Positions 28,624 through 35,598 of a stretch of DNA of 50,492 nucleotides are shown here, in pieces. Each line of letters begins with the position of its first letter. Within the stretch, counting starts at the first letter, position 1. A program made the translations under genes and the position numbers. This DNA comes from Roseospira goensis (GTDB lineage Bacteria; Pseudomonadota; Alphaproteobacteria; Rhodospirillales; Rhodospirillaceae): positions 1 to 50,492 of the forward strand of contig NZ_JACIGI010000026.1 in assembly GCF_014197795.1 (NCBI RefSeq), read 5' to 3'. The notes below the pieces were generated by a model, which was given only the letters and a program-made list of their open reading frames with translations, had not been told where the DNA came from and did not search any database.

Positions 28624-29149
28624 CATCCGCTGCCCGGTCTCGCGCCCACGCTCCGGCGTGGGCGCCTTTCGGGGTCGCCCGGTCCCACGCGGGAGCGTGG
28701 GACCGAGATGGGAGAGAGTCTTGCGCCCACGCTCCGGCGTGGGCGCCTTTCGGAGTCGCGCGGTCCCACGCGGGAGCGTGGGACCGAGATGGGAGAGAGT
28801 CTCGCGCCCACGCTCCGGCGTGGGCGCCTTTCGGAGTCGCGCGGTCCCACGCGGGAGCGTGGGACCGAGATGCGAGAGAGTCTCGCGCCCACGCTCCGGC
28901 GTGGGCGCCTTTCGGGGTCGCGCGGTCCCACGCGGGAGCGTGGGACCGAGATGGGAGAGAGTCTTGCGCCCACGCTCCCGCGTGGGCGCCTTGCGGGGTC
29001 GCGCGGTCCCACGCGGGAGCGTGGGACCGAGATGGGAGAGAGTCTTGCGCCCACGCTCCCGCGTGGGCGCCGGCGTCGAGTGGCTCGTTGGGTCAGTGTC
29101 GCGACGCCTGCGGCCTTGACGCCGGCGCGATCCTGGGCACCCTGGGGCC
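28624..29149. other. 526-bp non-coding region filled by a repeat array
   Basis: Apart from the 81-bp array (28642-29070) this stretch holds an 11-bp inverted repeat, GCGCCGGCGTC at 29067-29077 and GACGCCGGCGC at 29118-29128, which could close a loop just before the yjbQ-type gene. Open frames through the array exist only because 81 is a multiple of three. Confidence 0.7.
28642..29070. repeat. 81-bp tandem array of paired hairpins (five copies plus a partial)
   Basis: Units start at 28642, 28723, 28804, 28885 and 28966, with a sixth partial unit at 29047. Each has two 10-bp-stem hairpins: GCGCCCACGC/GCGTGGGCGC with loop TCCG (TCCC in units 5 and 6), and GGTCCCACGC/GCGTGGGACC with loop GGGA. 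The inner six bases of the two stems are shared (CCCACGC), so the hairpins are related. Stems are invariant while loops and linkers vary (TTTCGGGG, TTTCGGAG, TTGCGGGG). No spacers are unique, so this is not a CRISPR array. Confidence 0.92.
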
Positions 29150-29569
29150 ATGCGCCAGCACCACGTCCTCCTGCCGGTCGAGACCCGCGGCACCGGCTTC
29201 GTCGAGATCACCCGCGACGTCGCCCGCGTGGTGCGCGACAGCGGCATCGCCACCGGCCTGCTCACCCTGCTGATCCGGCACACCTCGGCCGGCCTGACGA
29301 TCACCGAGAACGCCGATCCGGACGTGCTGGCCGATCTGACCGACCGCCTGGCCGTGCTGGCGCCGCGCGACCCGTCGCTGTACCGCCACGGTATGGAAGG
29401 CGCGGACGACATGCCGGCCCACATTCGCACGCTGCTGACCAACGTGCAGCTCTCCATCCCGGTGCTGGACGGCCGCCCCGCGCTCGGCACCTGGCAGGGG
29501 GTGTTCGTGGTTGAGCACCGGGCGCGCGGCAGCCGCAGGCAGGTAGTGGCCCATGTCCTCGGCGACTGA
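29150..29569 (+). CDS. YjbQ/UPF0047 family protein
   Basis: The 139-aa product is full length for the family. It shows RHTSAGLTITENADPDVLADL (with His44), YRHGMEGADDMPAHIRTLL and PALGTWQGVFVVEHRARGSRRQ, the conserved metal-site and core segments. Some members rescue thiamine-phosphate synthesis when overexpressed, but the true cellular role is not settled. The ATG at 29150 starts MRQHHVLLPVET, a normal family start, though the ribosome site is weak. It overlaps the next gene by 17 bp. Confidence 0.92.
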   Translation: MRQHHVLLPVETRGTGFVEITRDVARVVRDSGIATGLLTLLIRHTSAGLTITENADPDVLADLTDRLAVLAPRDPSLYRHGMEGADDMPAHIRTLLTNVQLSIPVLDGRPALGTWQGVFVVEHRARGSRRQVVAHVLGD

Positions 29570-29846
29570 CCCGGAGAGCCCGGACCCGATCGCCGCCGCC
29601 ATCCTGGACCATGTGGCGGCGCGCGGGCCGGGCAAGACCCTGTGCCCGTCCGAGGTCGCCAAGGCCCTGGCCGGCGGTCCCGACGGCGGCCCCACCGGGG
29701 ACTGGCGCCCGTTGATGAAACCGGTGCGCGCCACCGCGATCGCCCTGGCCCGGGCCGGCCGCATCGGGATCTACCGCAAGGGCAAGCCGGTCGCCGACCC
29801 GGGCGCGGTCAAGGGGGTGATCCGGCTCGGGACGGCGCCGGAATAA
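29553..29846 (+). CDS. DUF3253 family small protein
   Basis: The 97-aa product fits DUF3253, a winged-helix-like family of unknown role: ILDHVAARGPGKTLCPSEVAKAL, then DWRPLMKPVRATAIALARAGRIGIYRKGKPV and a closing IRLG. The start at 29553 overlaps the YjbQ gene by 17 bp, implying coupled translation. Confidence 0.85.
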   Translation: MSSATDPESPDPIAAAILDHVAARGPGKTLCPSEVAKALAGGPDGGPTGDWRPLMKPVRATAIALARAGRIGIYRKGKPVADPGAVKGVIRLGTAPE

Positions 29847-29877
29847 GGGTCATCACCCGCCGGAAGGGAACGCAGCC

Positions 29878-31128
29878 ATGTCCGACACCTTCGGTCCGAT
29901 GCCCCGCCGTCGCCTGCTGACCGCCGCCGGCGCCGGCCTCGCCCTGGCCGCCCTGCCGGGGGTGCGCTCCGCCCGCGCCGCAGCCCCCGACCCGCAGGAC
30001 TGGGACACCGTCCTGAACGCGGCGCGCGGTCAGACGGTCTACTGGACCGCCTGGGGCGGGGACGACAAGATCAACCGCCACATCGACTGGATCGGCAAGC
30101 AGGTGCGGGATCGCTTCGGCGTCACCCTGCGTCACGTCAAGGTGGCCGACATCGCCGATGTCATCGCCCGCCTGCTGGCCGAGAAGGCCGCCGGCCGTAC
30201 CGAAGGCGGCCAGGTCGATCTGATGTGGATCAACGGCGAGAACTTCCTGACCGCCAAGGACGCCGGGCTGCTGTACGGCCCCTTCGCCACCGCCCTGCCC
30301 AACTGGCGGTACGTGGACGTGGCGGGCAAGCCCACCGTCACCGTCGACTTCACCGTGCCCACGGACGGCCTGGAAAGCCCCTGGGGCATGAGCCAGTTCA
30401 CCCTCGCCTACGACTCGGCGCGCATGCCGGAGCCACCGCGCAGCCTGCGCGCGCTGGGCGACTGGGCGCGGGCCCACCCCGGGCGGATCACCTATCCGGC
30501 GCCGCCGGACTTCCTCGGTTCCACCTTCCTCAAGCAGGCGCTGCATGACCTGACCGCCGATCCGGCGGTGCTGGCGCGGCCCGTCGAGACCGCCGCGTTC
30601 AGCGCCGCCACCGCGCCGGTGTGGGCGTGGCTGGCGGCGGTGCGGCCGTCCCTGTGGCGCGAGGGCCGCGAGTACCCACGCAGCGGCCCCGATCAGCGCC
30701 GCCTGCTGGCCGACGGCGAGGTGGATATCTACTTCAGCTTCCACCCCTCCGATGCCTCCTCGGCCATCGCGCAGGGACTGGTACCGCCCAGCGTGCGGAC
30801 GGTCATGTTCGAGGGCGGCATGATCGGCAACACCCACTTCGTCGCCATCCCTGCGACCGCGACCGCCAAGGCCGGGGCGCTGGTGGTGGCGGACTTCCTG
30901 CTCTCGCCCGACGCCCAGGTGGAGAAACAGCACCCGGACGTGTGGGGCGACGACACCGTGCTGGCGATGGACGCGCTGTCGTCTGCGGATCGGGCGCGCT
31001 TCGACGCGCTACCGCTGGGGCCGGCGACGCTACCGCTCGATGCGCGCGCGCCCGCCCTTCCGGAGCCGCATCCATCCTGGATGACGGCCCTGGAGGCCGA
31101 GTGGCAGCGCATCCACACCGGCGGGTGA
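29878..31128 (+). CDS. ynjB: YnjB-type ABC transporter substrate-binding protein
   Basis: The 416-aa exported binding protein has a twin-arginine-like signal (PRRRLLTAAGAGLALAAL, cleavage near ARA-AA). It aligns along its length with E. coli YnjB from memory: ARGQTVYWTAWGGDDKINRHI, VDLMWINGENF, PNWRYVD, DFTVPTDGLESPWG, ITYPAPPDFLGSTFL, EGGMIGNTHFVAIPA and DFLLSPDAQ-KQHPDVWGD. The ligand is unknown. YnjC (permease) and YnjD (ATPase) partners do not follow: the next gene converges. The ATG at 29878 is preceded by GGAAGGGAACGCAGCC. Confidence 0.92.
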   Translation: MSDTFGPMPRRRLLTAAGAGLALAALPGVRSARAAAPDPQDWDTVLNAARGQTVYWTAWGGDDKINRHIDWIGKQVRDRFGVTLRHVKVADIADVIARLLAEKAAGRTEGGQVDLMWINGENFLTAKDAGLLYGPFATALPNWRYVDVAGKPTVTVDFTVPTDGLESPWGMSQFTLAYDSARMPEPPRSLRALGDWARAHPGRITYPAPPDFLGSTFLKQALHDLTADPAVLARPVETAAFSAATAPVWAWLAAVRPSLWREGREYPRSGPDQRRLLADGEVDIYFSFHPSDASSAIAQGLVPPSVRTVMFEGGMIGNTHFVAIPATATAKAGALVVADFLLSPDAQVEKQHPDVWGDDTVLAMDALSSADRARFDALPLGPATLPLDARAPALPEPHPSWMTALEAEWQRIHTGG

Positions 31129-31142
31129 CCGGTCCACCCGCC
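31120..31142. terminator. Hairpin at the ynjB stop codon
   Basis: An 8-bp stem (GGCGGGTG/CACCCGCC) with a 7-base loop spans the TGA of ynjB and lies 12 bp from the stop of the convergent 62-aa gene. It could serve both, but has no T tract. Confidence 0.4.
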
Positions 31143-31154
31143 GCCGGGTCGGCG

Positions 31155-31343
31155 TCAGGCCGCCGCCCAGGCGCGGCCGAAGGCCGGGGAGCGCGGCCGC
31201 GGGTCCAGCAGATCCCAGAGACCTGTCAGGATGTGGGCCAGACGCTCCCGCAGCCACGTCAGGCCGGCGTCGATCTGCCACAGCGGCAGCGTGACGACGG
31301 CGTTCCACACGGCGCCCAGCGCCTGGATCCAGTCCTCAGTCAT
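31155..31343 (-). CDS. 62-aa hypothetical protein
   Basis: Not recognised. The ATG at 31343 follows GGGAGGG at good spacing. The product is Trp/Leu-rich (MTEDWIQALGAVWNAVVTLP, then WLRERLAHILTGLWDLL) and could form two amphipathic or membrane-attached helices, ending in a Pro/Arg-rich tail. It converges with ynjB and stands alone. Support is the ribosome site and the amphipathic pattern only. Confidence 0.55.
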   Translation of the reverse strand: MTEDWIQALGAVWNAVVTLPLWQIDAGLTWLRERLAHILTGLWDLLDPRPRSPAFGRAWAAA

Positions 31344-31478
31344 GGCGTCCCTCCCTACGCATGAAGCCGGCATAACCCGACGACGGTAGGGGACATTCGG
31401 ACGCGACGCAACAAAGGCGCGGACCCCGGGATCCACGCCGGACCCCGATCGCAGGCCACGGTCGACGCCGCACCATCG

Positions 31479-31835
31479 TCACTCGTCGGACCGGGGGAAG
31501 CGGACCACCGACCCATCGGGCAGCACCATCTCCCGGGCATAGATCTCGGGCGGGCCGTCGTCATCCACGATGCCGCGCACGGTCACCCGGTCGCCGGCGC
31601 GGGCCGGCACAATGTTCGGCCCGACATAGACCTCGATCCGTCCGGAGTCGTCGGCCAGCCGGAACTCGTCCTCGTCCGTGACCCGCTCCACCGTGCCCTG
31701 GACCGTGACCACGGTTCCGGGCTGGAGGGCGCCGATGGGGGTCACCGTCTCCGCCTGGACCGCCCCGGCCGTGACCGTCAGAGCCGCCACGATGGCCCAA
31801 GGGCGTGCCAGGGTCGGAAGCATGCGGCGCGTCAT
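31479..31835 (-). CDS. Exported OB-fold protein (YgiW/BOF-like)
   Basis: The 118-aa product has a signal peptide (ending VQA-ET at about residue 28) and a small beta-barrel of the OB type: IGALQPGTVVTVQGTVERVT, FRLADDSGRIEVYVGP, then RAGDRVTVRGIVDD. Related YgiW/YdeI proteins aid tolerance to stress or envelope damage, but the substrate is unknown. The ATG at 31835 follows GGGAGACGGGCGG. It is 14 bp downstream of a 48-aa membrane-protein gene, so the two probably form one operon. Confidence 0.8.
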   Translation of the reverse strand: MTRRMLPTLARPWAIVAALTVTAGAVQAETVTPIGALQPGTVVTVQGTVERVTDEDEFRLADDSGRIEVYVGPNIVPARAGDRVTVRGIVDDDGPPEIYAREMVLPDGSVVRFPRSDE

Positions 31836-31849
31836 CCGCCCGTCTCCCG

Positions 31850-31996
31850 TCAGTCGATGGCAGCGAGCAGGAGACCCAGCGCCAGCACGCCGGCCAGCAC
31901 CAGGACGTAGCGCGGCAGACGCAACGTCACCTCTTCCTTCAACCACTCCATCGGCCGCTGCCCCTTGTCGGAGCCGGGAAGCTTGATGTCGGTCAT
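31850..31996 (-). CDS. 48-aa single-span membrane protein
   Basis: A short gene with an excellent ribosome site (AAGGAGGCAGGTT before the ATG at 31996). The product starts MTDIKLPGSDKGQRPMEWL, continues with an amphipathic charged segment and a C-terminal hydrophobic helix at residues 30-46 (YVLVLAGVLALGLLLAA), and ends at Asp48. It is probably anchored with the N-terminus in the cytoplasm. It lies 14 bp before the OB-fold gene. I do not recognise the family. A weak ECF-like promoter pattern lies about 150 bp upstream. Confidence 0.75.
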   Translation of the reverse strand: MTDIKLPGSDKGQRPMEWLKEEVTLRLPRYVLVLAGVLALGLLLAAID

Positions 31997-32265
31997 AACC
32001 TGCCTCCTTAAGGTTGGGGAAGTCGCGCATCGGGACGGTCCGGCCGCCGCGACGACCGTCGTTCACCGTCCCCGACGCCACACCGGACAGACCGCCGCAC
32101 GGCGCGGTCGGACGTCCGACCTCACGCGCGCGACCCTCACCCTGGTCCAACGCGCGTTCAACTTGAGGTTCCGTCCCCGGGATATGGTGTGCGCCGCACC
32201 CGGATGACAAGCCCCCCTCTGCGGAGTCGTGCCCGGCCACCCGGCGATGTCCCCGGGCGCTCGCC

Positions 32266-32970
32266 TCAGGCGCCATCCCAACCGCCGGACCCGGCGTCCG
32301 CGTCTTCGTCCTCCGGCGTTTCCCGGTCCTCCAGCGTGCCGGGGTCGGCGGCGCGGGCACCGTAGGCGGCCAGGGCGGGGCGGGCATCCAGCAGGCCGGC
32401 GGCGCGCATCTCCTCGATTCCGGGCAGGTCCTTCAGGCTGTCCAGCCCGAAGTGGTCCAGGAACGCGTCCGTGGTGCCCCAGGTGAGCGGCCGGCCCGGG
32501 CTCTGGCGCCGGCCGCGCGGGCGGATCCAGCCCGCCTCCAGCAGCACGTCGAGCGTGCCCTTGGACACCGTGACGCCGCGAATCTCCTCGATCTCGGCGC
32601 GGGTGACCGGCTGGTGATAGGCGACGATGGCCAGCGTCTCGACCGCGGCCCGCGACAGCCGCCGGTGGTCGACCGCATCCAGGGTCATCACCTCGGCCAG
32701 GTCGGGCGCGGTGCGGAACGCCCACCCCGCGCCCCGCTTGACGAGCTGCACCCCGCGCCGGGCGTACTGCGCCGCCAGCATCGCCAGCAGCGCCGGCACG
32801 TCGGCGCCCGCCGGCAGCCGCGCGGCCAGGGCCGCCTCGGTCATCGGTTCGGCGGCGGCGAACAGGACCGCCTCGACCATGCGCAGGCGTTGGAAGGTCT
32901 CGCCGTCCGCCGCCACAGCCGAATCATCGGTGCTCTCGTCCGTTCTCTCGTCCGTCCTCTCATTCGTCAT
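32266..32970 (-). CDS. scpB: Segregation and condensation protein ScpB
   Basis: The 234-aa subunit of the SMC-ScpAB condensin has two winged-helix domains (RMVEAVLFAAAEPMTEAALAARL; AIVAYHQPVTRAEIEEIRGV, then LLEAGWIRPRGRR and LTWGTTDAFLDHFGL) and an acidic tail. The N-terminus MTNERTDERTDESTDDS comes from an in-frame 12-bp repeat. The ATG at 32970 overlaps the scpA end by 11 bp, so the pair is translationally coupled. It is the last gene of the dgt-to-scpB run; 269 bp of unannotated DNA follow before the 48-aa gene. Confidence 0.95.
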   Translation of the reverse strand: MTNERTDERTDESTDDSAVAADGETFQRLRMVEAVLFAAAEPMTEAALAARLPAGADVPALLAMLAAQYARRGVQLVKRGAGWAFRTAPDLAEVMTLDAVDHRRLSRAAVETLAIVAYHQPVTRAEIEEIRGVTVSKGTLDVLLEAGWIRPRGRRQSPGRPLTWGTTDAFLDHFGLDSLKDLPGIEEMRAAGLLDARPALAAYGARAADPGTLEDRETPEDEDADAGSGGWDGA

Positions 32971-33766
32971 GGCCGGCCTCGCGGCGTCGCAGGTACAGCC
33001 GCCCGAACGGGCCGTCGTCCTGACGCAGGTCCGCCCGGCCCTGGCGCGCCAGCTCCAGCCCGGCCACGAAGGTGGCCCCCAGCGCCGAGCGCCGCTGCAA
33101 CGGCGCGGCCAGATCCTCGGGCAGGAATTGCACCAGCGCGGTCCAGTCGACGGCCCGGCCCAGCAGCGACTCCAGCCGGGCCAGCGCCTGCTCGACCGAC
33201 ATCAGGTCGAACGGCTCCACCGTCAGTGGGGTGGGTCGGGCGCGCCGGTGCAGGCCGGCATAGGCCGCCAGCAGGTCGTGCAGGGACAGGTCGAAGACGG
33301 TCTGTCGGCGGACCGCCACCGCCTCCGGCGCCCCGCGCGCGAAGCTGTCCCGGCCCAGGCGCGGACGCGCGAACAGGGCCGCACCAGCGGTCCGCATCGC
33401 CTCCAGGCGCTGCAACTGGAACTGGAGGGCGGCGGCCATCTCGGCCCCGCTGGGCTCGTCGTCGCCCGCCGGTGCCGGCAGCAGCAGGCGCGACTTCAGG
33501 AACGCCAGCCACGCCGCCATGACCAGATAGTCGGCCGCCAGGTCCAGGTGGCGCTCCCGCGCGGCGCGCACGAAGGCCAGGTACTGTTCGGCCAGGTGGA
33601 GGATGGACAGGCGCGCCAGATCCACCTTCTGGTCGCGCGCCAGGGTCAACAGCACGTCGATGGGACCGTCGAACCCGTCGAGGCGCAGCACCAGGGTGGC
33701 CGGGTCGAGGGCCTCGCCGCCCGCGTCCTGCGTCTGATCCGTCGCCGCGCCGTTCGACTCCGCCAT
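32960..33766 (-). CDS. scpA: Segregation and condensation protein ScpA
   Basis: The 268-aa kleisin subunit bridges SMC heads. It contains LRLDGFDGPIDVLLTLARDQKVDLARLS near the N-terminus, ADYLVMAAWLAFLKSRLLLP, a variable middle, and a C-terminal winged helix (VQFLPEDLAAPLQRRSALGATFVAGLELARQG). The ATG at 33766 follows GAGGGGG. It follows the site-2 protease gene after 132 bp containing a 12-bp tandem repeat and overlaps scpB. Confidence 0.95.
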   Translation of the reverse strand: MAESNGAATDQTQDAGGEALDPATLVLRLDGFDGPIDVLLTLARDQKVDLARLSILHLAEQYLAFVRAARERHLDLAADYLVMAAWLAFLKSRLLLPAPAGDDEPSGAEMAAALQFQLQRLEAMRTAGAALFARPRLGRDSFARGAPEAVAVRRQTVFDLSLHDLLAAYAGLHRRARPTPLTVEPFDLMSVEQALARLESLLGRAVDWTALVQFLPEDLAAPLQRRSALGATFVAGLELARQGRADLRQDDGPFGRLYLRRREAGHDE

Positions 33767-33843
33767 GGTGCCCCCTCGCCGGTGGCCCGGTGTGATCCCA
33801 GCCGACGAAATGAACAGGCTCCGTCGGCGTCCGGACCGGTCAG

Positions 33844-33903
33844 CGCCCGATCACAGGCCCGCTCATAGGCCCGATTACAGGCCCGATTACAGGCCCGATT
33901 ACA
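33844..33903. repeat. 12-bp tandem repeat, five copies, at the protease stop codon
   Basis: The unit GGCCCGATTACA is exact in copies 3 to 5 (33868-33903) and degenerate in copies 1 and 2. The fifth copy provides the TAA stop of the site-2 protease gene. The array fills the gap before scpA and is a likely site of copy-number variation. Confidence 0.85.
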
Positions 33904-34579
33904 GGAACGTGATGGTGCCGATCACCTGTCCCAGTGCCTGCACGATCGGCCACAGCACCGCGCCGAAGGGATCGAAGCCCACCCCCACCTCGGCAAGGCC
34001 GAACGGCAGCACGAACAACACCAGCACCAGAACCAGGATCCCGAACCGCTCCATCCGCGCCAGCGGCATCGCCAGGGCACGCGGCAGCAAGCCCACGGCC
34101 ACCCGGCCGCCGTCCAGCGGCGGCAGCGGGATCATGTTCAGCACCGCCAGGAACAGGTTCAGGATCACCATGTTGTTGAGCGTCTGCGCGGTCCACTCCG
34201 TCATCGCGACCGGGGTCAGCGGCACCAGATGGAACAGCAGCGCGGCCACCGTCGCCATCAGGATGTTGGACGCCGGCCCGGCCGCCGCCACCAGGACCAT
34301 ATCCCGGCGCGGGTTGCGCAGGCGGCCGAAGTGAACCGGCACCGGCTTGGCCCAGCCGAACAGGAACGGCGCCCCGCTGACGAACAGCAGCCCCGGCAGC
34401 GCCACCGTCCCGATGGGATCGACGTGGCGGATCGGGTTGGCGGTCACCCGGCCCAGCCGATGGGCGGTGTCGTCGCCCAGCTTCCAGGCGACCCAGCCGT
34501 GCGCGGCCTCGTGCAGGGTGATGGCCAGCAGCACCGGGATCACCCAGGTGGTGGCGGTGACGATAAGGTCGGCGGTCAT
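33899..34579 (-). CDS. Site-2 protease family membrane metalloprotease
   Basis: The 226-aa intramembrane zinc protease of the compact S2P-M50 class has HEAAHGWVAWKLGD (His23, Glu24, His27) in the first helix, AAGPASNILMATVAALL in the middle and NLFLAVLNMIPLPPLDGGRV as the second zinc-site motif. About six hydrophobic segments are present and no PDZ domain. The substrate is unknown. Its ATG overlaps the nagZ stop (ATGA). The family is often found between nagZ and scpA in alphaproteobacteria. The stop codon lies in a 12-bp tandem repeat. Confidence 0.93.
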   Translation of the reverse strand: MTADLIVTATTWVIPVLLAITLHEAAHGWVAWKLGDDTAHRLGRVTANPIRHVDPIGTVALPGLLFVSGAPFLFGWAKPVPVHFGRLRNPRRDMVLVAAAGPASNILMATVAALLFHLVPLTPVAMTEWTAQTLNNMVILNLFLAVLNMIPLPPLDGGRVAVGLLPRALAMPLARMERFGILVLVLVLFVLPFGLAEVGVGFDPFGAVLWPIVQALGQVIGTITFL

Positions 34580-35598
34580 GCCTCGATCAGATCCTTCAGG
34601 CGGGCGCGCGCGGCGTCGGGGTCGAACGGCGCGGGCGGATGCAGGGCGGCGCGCGCCCGGGCCAGACGGGCCTGGCCGGCCGCGTCCAGGGGCCGGCAGC
34701 CGGCCACGACGGCGCGCATCTCGGACAGCTTGCCGTTGCAGTGCAGAACCACGTCGCAGCCGGCGTCGAGCGCGCGCCGCGCCCGCTCGGCATAGGCGCC
34801 GTTCAGCGCCTTCATCGACAGATCGTCGGTCAGCAACAGGCCATCGAACCCCATATGGGTCCGGATGATGTCTCGCACCACAACGGACGACAGGGTCGCC
34901 GGCACGGTCGGGTCGATGGCGCTGTAGACCACATGGGCGGTCATGCCCAGGGCGGCGTCGGCCAGCGCCCGGAAGGGCGCGAAGTCCACCGCGTCCAGGC
35001 GGTCGCGCCCGGTGTCCACGACCGGCAGGCGCACGTGGGAATCGGCGCGCGCGCGGCCGTGCCCGGGCAGATGCTTGATGACCGGCAGCACCCCGCCGGC
35101 CAGCAAGGCGTCCGCGCACACCCGGCCCAGGTCGGCCACCACCGCCGGGTCGGACCCATAGGCGCGGTCGCCGATGATGTCATGCCCCTCCGGGTCGGCG
35201 ACGTCGAGCAGCGGCATGCAATCGACGTCGATCCCCAACGCGGCCAGCTCATGCGCGATCAGGCGGGCGTTCAGCCACACGGCCTCGCGCCCGGCCGCCG
35301 GGTCCCGGTCGTAGACCGGCACGAACACACCCTGGGGCGGGGCCGCGCGCCAGTGTGGCGGTCCCAGGCGGCGCACGCGGCCGCCCTCCTGGTCGATGAG
35401 CACGCAGGCGTCGGGCCGCCCGGCCACGGCGCGCATCTCGGCCACCAGGTCGGCGACCTGGGCCGGACTCTTGATGTTGCGGCGGAACAGGATGAAGCCC
35501 AGCGGACGCGCGTCCGCGAACAGGGCCCGTTCGTCCCGGGTCAGGCGCGGGCCGGAACACCCCAGGATGGCCGCCAGCGGCGCCTCACTCGCGGACAA
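34576..35598 (-). CDS. nagZ: Beta-N-acetylhexosaminidase NagZ
   Basis: The 340-aa family-3 glycosidase of peptidoglycan recycling removes GlcNAc from anhydromuropeptides in the cytoplasm. Motifs: GFILFRRNIKSPAQ, LIDQEGGRVRRL, the catalytic loop KHLPGHGRARADSHVRLP and the nucleophile Asp in LLTDDLSMKAL. The start is assigned to TTG at 35598 (MSASEAPLAAILGCSGP), since no ATG or GTG lies before the conserved region; it overlaps the SPOR gene by 14 bp. It overlaps the protease gene downstream (ATGA). Confidence 0.95.
   Translation of the reverse strand: MSASEAPLAAILGCSGPRLTRDERALFADARPLGFILFRRNIKSPAQVADLVAEMRAVAGRPDACVLIDQEGGRVRRLGPPHWRAAPPQGVFVPVYDRDPAAGREAVWLNARLIAHELAALGIDVDCMPLLDVADPEGHDIIGDRAYGSDPAVVADLGRVCADALLAGGVLPVIKHLPGHGRARADSHVRLPVVDTGRDRLDAVDFAPFRALADAALGMTAHVVYSAIDPTVPATLSSVVVRDIIRTHMGFDGLLLTDDLSMKALNGAYAERARRALDAGCDVVLHCNGKLSEMRAVVAGCRPLDAAGQARLARARAALHPPAPFDPDAARARLKDLIEA

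Noticed and set aside
28642-29070. CRISPR array
   Set aside because: The units are nearly identical over all 81 bp with no unique spacers, each contains two hairpins, and no cas genes are nearby.
28422-29119. Repetitive protein encoded through the 81-bp array on either strand
   Set aside because: Several frames stay open on both strands only because 81 is divisible by three; there are no credible starts and the frames run into glcF antisense.
32149-32172. EcfG promoter as a firm feature
   Set aside because: GGAAC and CGTT are present but 15 bp apart instead of 16-17, so it is only mentioned as a hint.
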